Assembly: GCF_018728565.1 (NCBI RefSeq)
Contig: NZ_JACSOI010000005.1
Coordinates: forward strand, 124,001 to 188,000
DNA: 64,000 bases
Source: Zobellia russellii
GTDB lineage: Bacteria > Bacteroidota > Bacteroidia > Flavobacteriales > Flavobacteriaceae
Direction: 5' to 3'
Below the pieces are notes generated by a model. That model did no database searches. It had not been told where the DNA came from and worked only from the letters and a program-made list of their open reading frames with translations. Made by a program: the position numbers and the translations under genes. Position 1 is the first letter of the stretch. Each line of letters starts with the position of its first letter. Of this stretch, positions 61,892-64,000 are shown one piece after another.

Positions 61892-62691
61892 AGCGAAGGA
61901 GCCAGCCGGCTCGTGGGCCTTTTATCTAAATACTCTATTAAAATGACCAAACAAATAGGGTAGGGGTTTATTAAGAGTTACAATGGATCCTAAAATTTAG
62001 CGACCGACCCGTACATTGTTTCCAAAATTATCTGTAAGCCTTGATTTTTTTGTTTCTTTTTTTATCAAGAAAAAAAGATAAATAAAAACCTTGCTGGTTA
62101 GCATGTTGAATTCTATTTGACATAATGTTAGAAGTACCTAAAGAAAAGATAAAACAAGACGGGAGGTTAGCAAGGGCTAAGAATTTTGCTCGCAGAGAAA
62201 ATTTTAGCTGTTGCGGCTAACTGACGAGAATGTCGTAGAAAAAAATCTTGCAGAGATTTCCTCGAATACACGAATTTTAAACAAACCTAAAAGGCAAGCT
62301 TTTAAATGGCGTTGGCAAGTGGCGGGAAATTGTGTTTAAATTTAAAATGCGATTAAGCATTTTAGAATTTAAAAAGCAATCGAGCGCTTGGTAGCGGCTA
62401 TTTTACATAACGGCAAATTATGAGTACAGACGAAAGGTTTGTCGTGAGGGTTGCGGAATTTCTAAGTTTGGAATACATTTTCTTTTGTGTGCAAAATTTT
62501 CTTGTAGCGTAAATTAAACAGGTTGACGACCCTGTTGGTAATTCGCTTAAAAGCTACAAATGTGAGGGATATTTTACATAATAGAATTATGACTTACGTT
62601 TTTCATTAAACCTTTACGGTATGTTGGCAGCCGCATCATCTTTCTTGAATATTGCTTCAGCTTTTGGGCTAAACCAATATTACAAAATGTA
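61892..62691. other. Long intergenic region with inverted relative of the dispersed repeat
   Basis: No gene is evident. TTTTACATAACGGCAAATTA, then TGAGTA at 62401-62426, is the approximate reverse complement of the head of the dispersed repeat (TCATAATGT..GCGTTATGTAA), and a second ATTTTACATAA lies near 62571. A 44-codon frame (62594 onward) runs into copy 3 but has no clear start. The region looks like accumulated repeat relics. Confidence 0.45.
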
Positions 62692-62848
62692 TCATAATGT
62701 CTTGCGTTATGTAACTTGAGCTTTGATTAAAAGCGAAAGTTGTTACATTCTCTCCATTTTTTTCTTTCTAAAAGCTTTCTTCTCGAAAGATAATGGAACA
62801 CTTATTAACTGACCGACGGCAGGAGGGAAAGCAATGTGTGTGGAATGA
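62692..62848 (+). repeat. Dispersed intergenic repeat, copy 3
   Basis: TCATAATGTCTTGCGTTATG, AACTTGAGCTTTGATT, AAAAGCGAAAGTTGTTACAT, ACACTTATTAACTGACCGAC, GCAATGTGTGTGGAATGAT in the same order as copy 2. Copies 2 and 3 bracket the 55.2-61.8 kb unit as direct repeats. Confidence 0.82.
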
Positions 62849-62860
62849 TTTTAACCTCAA

Positions 62861-63781
62861 TTAATTAATAGAGGCCCTAAATTCTTTAGGCGAATGCCCT
62901 ACCTTTTGTTTGAATAGACGACTAAAATGCTGTGGATATTTAAAACCCAATTCATATGCTATTTCACTTACAGATTTGTTAGGGTCAAAGATTTTTTCTT
63001 TGCCCACATCAATAAGTTTTATCTGTATATATTCTTGGGCAGATATTCCAGTTTGCTTTTTGACCAAATCACCAAAGTAATTTGAGGACAGATGTAATTG
63101 GCCTGCGAAATAGCCAACAGAGGGTAAGCCGTTAGTTTTAGGTTTATCTGATAAAAAATAATCCCTCAATAGCGTATCAAACTTTTCTAAAGCGCCTTTA
63201 TTGACAACTTCGCGGGTAATAAATTGGCGGTCATAAAATCGTAGGCAGTAATCTAAAAACAACTCTATATTGGTTACGATTAGTTTCTTGCTGTGTTTGT
63301 CTATCGGCTGCTCCAATTCAAACTGAATTTTTTCCAACAAACTTAAAATCACTTTTCGTTCTTTAGCCGATAAATGCAAAGCTTCATTACTAGAATAGGT
63401 AAAGAAATTAAACTCCTGAATCTTTTTAGCCAAATTAGTGCCCAATAGTAGGTCTGGGTGAAAGAGTAATGCATAGCCTTTGGGAACATAATCTGGGGCG
63501 AACCCGCCAAATTCAATGGTTTGGTTAGGTGCCATAAAGACCAATGTCCCTTCATCATAATCATAAGCATTCCCGCCATACATCAATTTACACCCAACAG
63601 CATCTTTTAGGAAGATGGCATAGCAACTATAATGAAAACCGTCGTAAGGCATATTGGTGTATCCGCTTTTACTTACGTTGTCAAAATCTACAATACCCAC
63701 CAACGGATGTAGCACTTCACAATTTCGCAGTTTAAAGTAATCTGCAATGGTTTTTATCTCTAAAATATTCTTCACGACCAA
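62861..63781 (-). CDS. AraC-family transcriptional regulator
   Basis: 306 residues. An N-terminal cupin-like sensor (about 20-150, YSCYAIFLKDAVGCKLMYGG, GTLVFMAPNQTIEFGG) is joined to two C-terminal HTH motifs, LPSVGYFAGQLHLSSNYFGD and KSVSEIAYELGFKYPQHFSR with LFKQKVGHSPKEFR. It is a ligand-responsive activator. It points toward the copy-3 repeat and is divergent from the partly seen gene at 63930, which it may control; control of the flavin enzyme unit on the other side is also possible. Confidence 0.92.
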   Translation of the reverse strand: MVVKNILEIKTIADYFKLRNCEVLHPLVGIVDFDNVSKSGYTNMPYDGFHYSCYAIFLKDAVGCKLMYGGNAYDYDEGTLVFMAPNQTIEFGGFAPDYVPKGYALLFHPDLLLGTNLAKKIQEFNFFTYSSNEALHLSAKERKVILSLLEKIQFELEQPIDKHSKKLIVTNIELFLDYCLRFYDRQFITREVVNKGALEKFDTLLRDYFLSDKPKTNGLPSVGYFAGQLHLSSNYFGDLVKKQTGISAQEYIQIKLIDVGKEKIFDPNKSVSEIAYELGFKYPQHFSRLFKQKVGHSPKEFRASIN

Positions 63782-63899
63782 TTGAATTTAAAATAAAGAT
63801 AACCTATTGACTACCATGTAGTCAAACCCTGATCTTAAAATCTGTAATTATGGTATAAACATCCGTTATTTGGGTATTACTCAGCCTTCTTTCTTATCC

Positions 63900-63907
63900 T
63901 AATTTTG
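63900..63907 (+). promoter_or_regulatory. Candidate -7 promoter element
   Basis: TAATTTTG, 22 bases before the ATG at 63930. Confidence 0.55.
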
Positions 63908-63929
63908 TTCTGAAAGAAATTAACCCCTT

Positions 63930-64000
63930 ATGAATAAAGTAGTTACGTTAGTAGTGTCCCTTTTGTTATCAACCATGTACGCACAAGAAAGTGGTTCTGA
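63930..64000 (+). CDS. Start of a secreted protein, cut by the window end
   Basis: The first 23 codons encode a clear signal peptide, MNKVVTLVVSLLLSTMYAQ, with likely cleavage after YA and then ESGS. The mature part lies beyond the window, so no function can be given. A -7 element and the divergent AraC gene precede it. Confidence 0.75.
   Translation, partial: MNKVVTLVVSLLLSTMYAQESGS

Noticed and set aside
61840-61925. tRNA or structured RNA gene
   Set aside because: Hairpins are present but there is no cloverleaf, no T-loop consensus and no CCA end; terminator-like hairpins explain it.
54971-62848. Integron cassette array with attC sites
   Set aside because: No integrase, and the repeat heads do not match the GTTRRRY / RYYYAAC cores; I keep them only as dispersed repeats.

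Overview
The window is chromosomal DNA of a flavobacterium (Bacteroidota, Flavobacteriaceae, probably marine). The signs are TonB-dependent receptors with N-terminal carboxypeptidase-regulatory domains, a type IX secretion C-terminal sorting domain, LytS/LytTR signalling, the short primary sigma factor of the phylum, lipoproteins with a bare cysteine lipobox, an absence of strong Shine-Dalgarno sites, and promoter -7 elements of the TAnnTTTG type. I cannot fix the genus. No tRNA, rRNA, CRISPR array, transposase or integrase is visible.

Layout. 0-2 kb: the end of a MacB/FtsX-like ABC permease, overlapping a LytS-type kinase and its LytTR regulator. 2-9.3 kb: a cold/RNA-remodelling neighbourhood with a DnaJ-KTSC protein, two tandem DEAD-box helicases (the second DEFD with a DbpA-type RNA-binding tail), a cold-shock protein, two small envelope proteins, an unusual zinc-ribbon SDR and a one-lobed helicase. 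9.6-12.7 kb: methyltransferase, lipoprotein hydrolase and EamA transporter. 12.8-17.4 kb: a patatin-like lipase, then a conspicuously AT-rich 790-residue protein with duplicated deoxyribosyltransferase-like domains and a P-loop ATPase (best candidate for an anti-phage gene), then an iodotyrosine-deiodinase-like nitroreductase. 17.5-24.7 kb: rpoD, a DUF4494 protein, a GH26 mannanase lipoprotein, and a membrane AraC/TPR regulator divergent from an ankyrin lipoprotein and an acyltransferase. 24.7-31.3 kb: one minus-strand operon of a His/Cys-rich small protein, an ABC ATPase, a siderophore-type TonB receptor and two ABC permeases, probably for a metal or metallophore. 31.4-34.4 kb: an NhaC-superfamily transporter preceded by a compact S-box (SAM-I)-like leader, then a GAF histidine kinase.

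34.5-37.9 kb is a large leucine-rich-repeat lipoprotein gene cut by one in-frame TAA. 38-46.4 kb holds a 2H phosphoesterase, relics (a decayed S-box-like element and a deleted gene copy), an unrecognised protein, and an operon of TonB receptor, NicX/M29-like metalloenzyme and NCS1 permease that looks like uptake and ring opening of an N-heterocycle. An intact paralogue of the deleted copy follows. 46.8-50.9 kb: a NAL1-like serine peptidase with a small stand-alone copy of its N-terminal domain, then a LysR regulator divergent from an Asp/Glu racemase and a LamG protein. 51-54.6 kb: a T9SS-secreted FG-GAP protein.

55.2-61.8 kb is a catabolic or detoxification unit (CRP/FNR-like regulator, cupin, yellow/MRJP-like protein, cyclase-family hydrolase, MFS exporter, aldo-keto reductase, LLM flavin enzyme). 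Two promoters in it carry the same CRP-type palindrome and a shared 27-bp block, and the unit sits between two direct copies of a roughly 160-bp dispersed repeat. An AraC regulator and the start of a secreted protein end the window.
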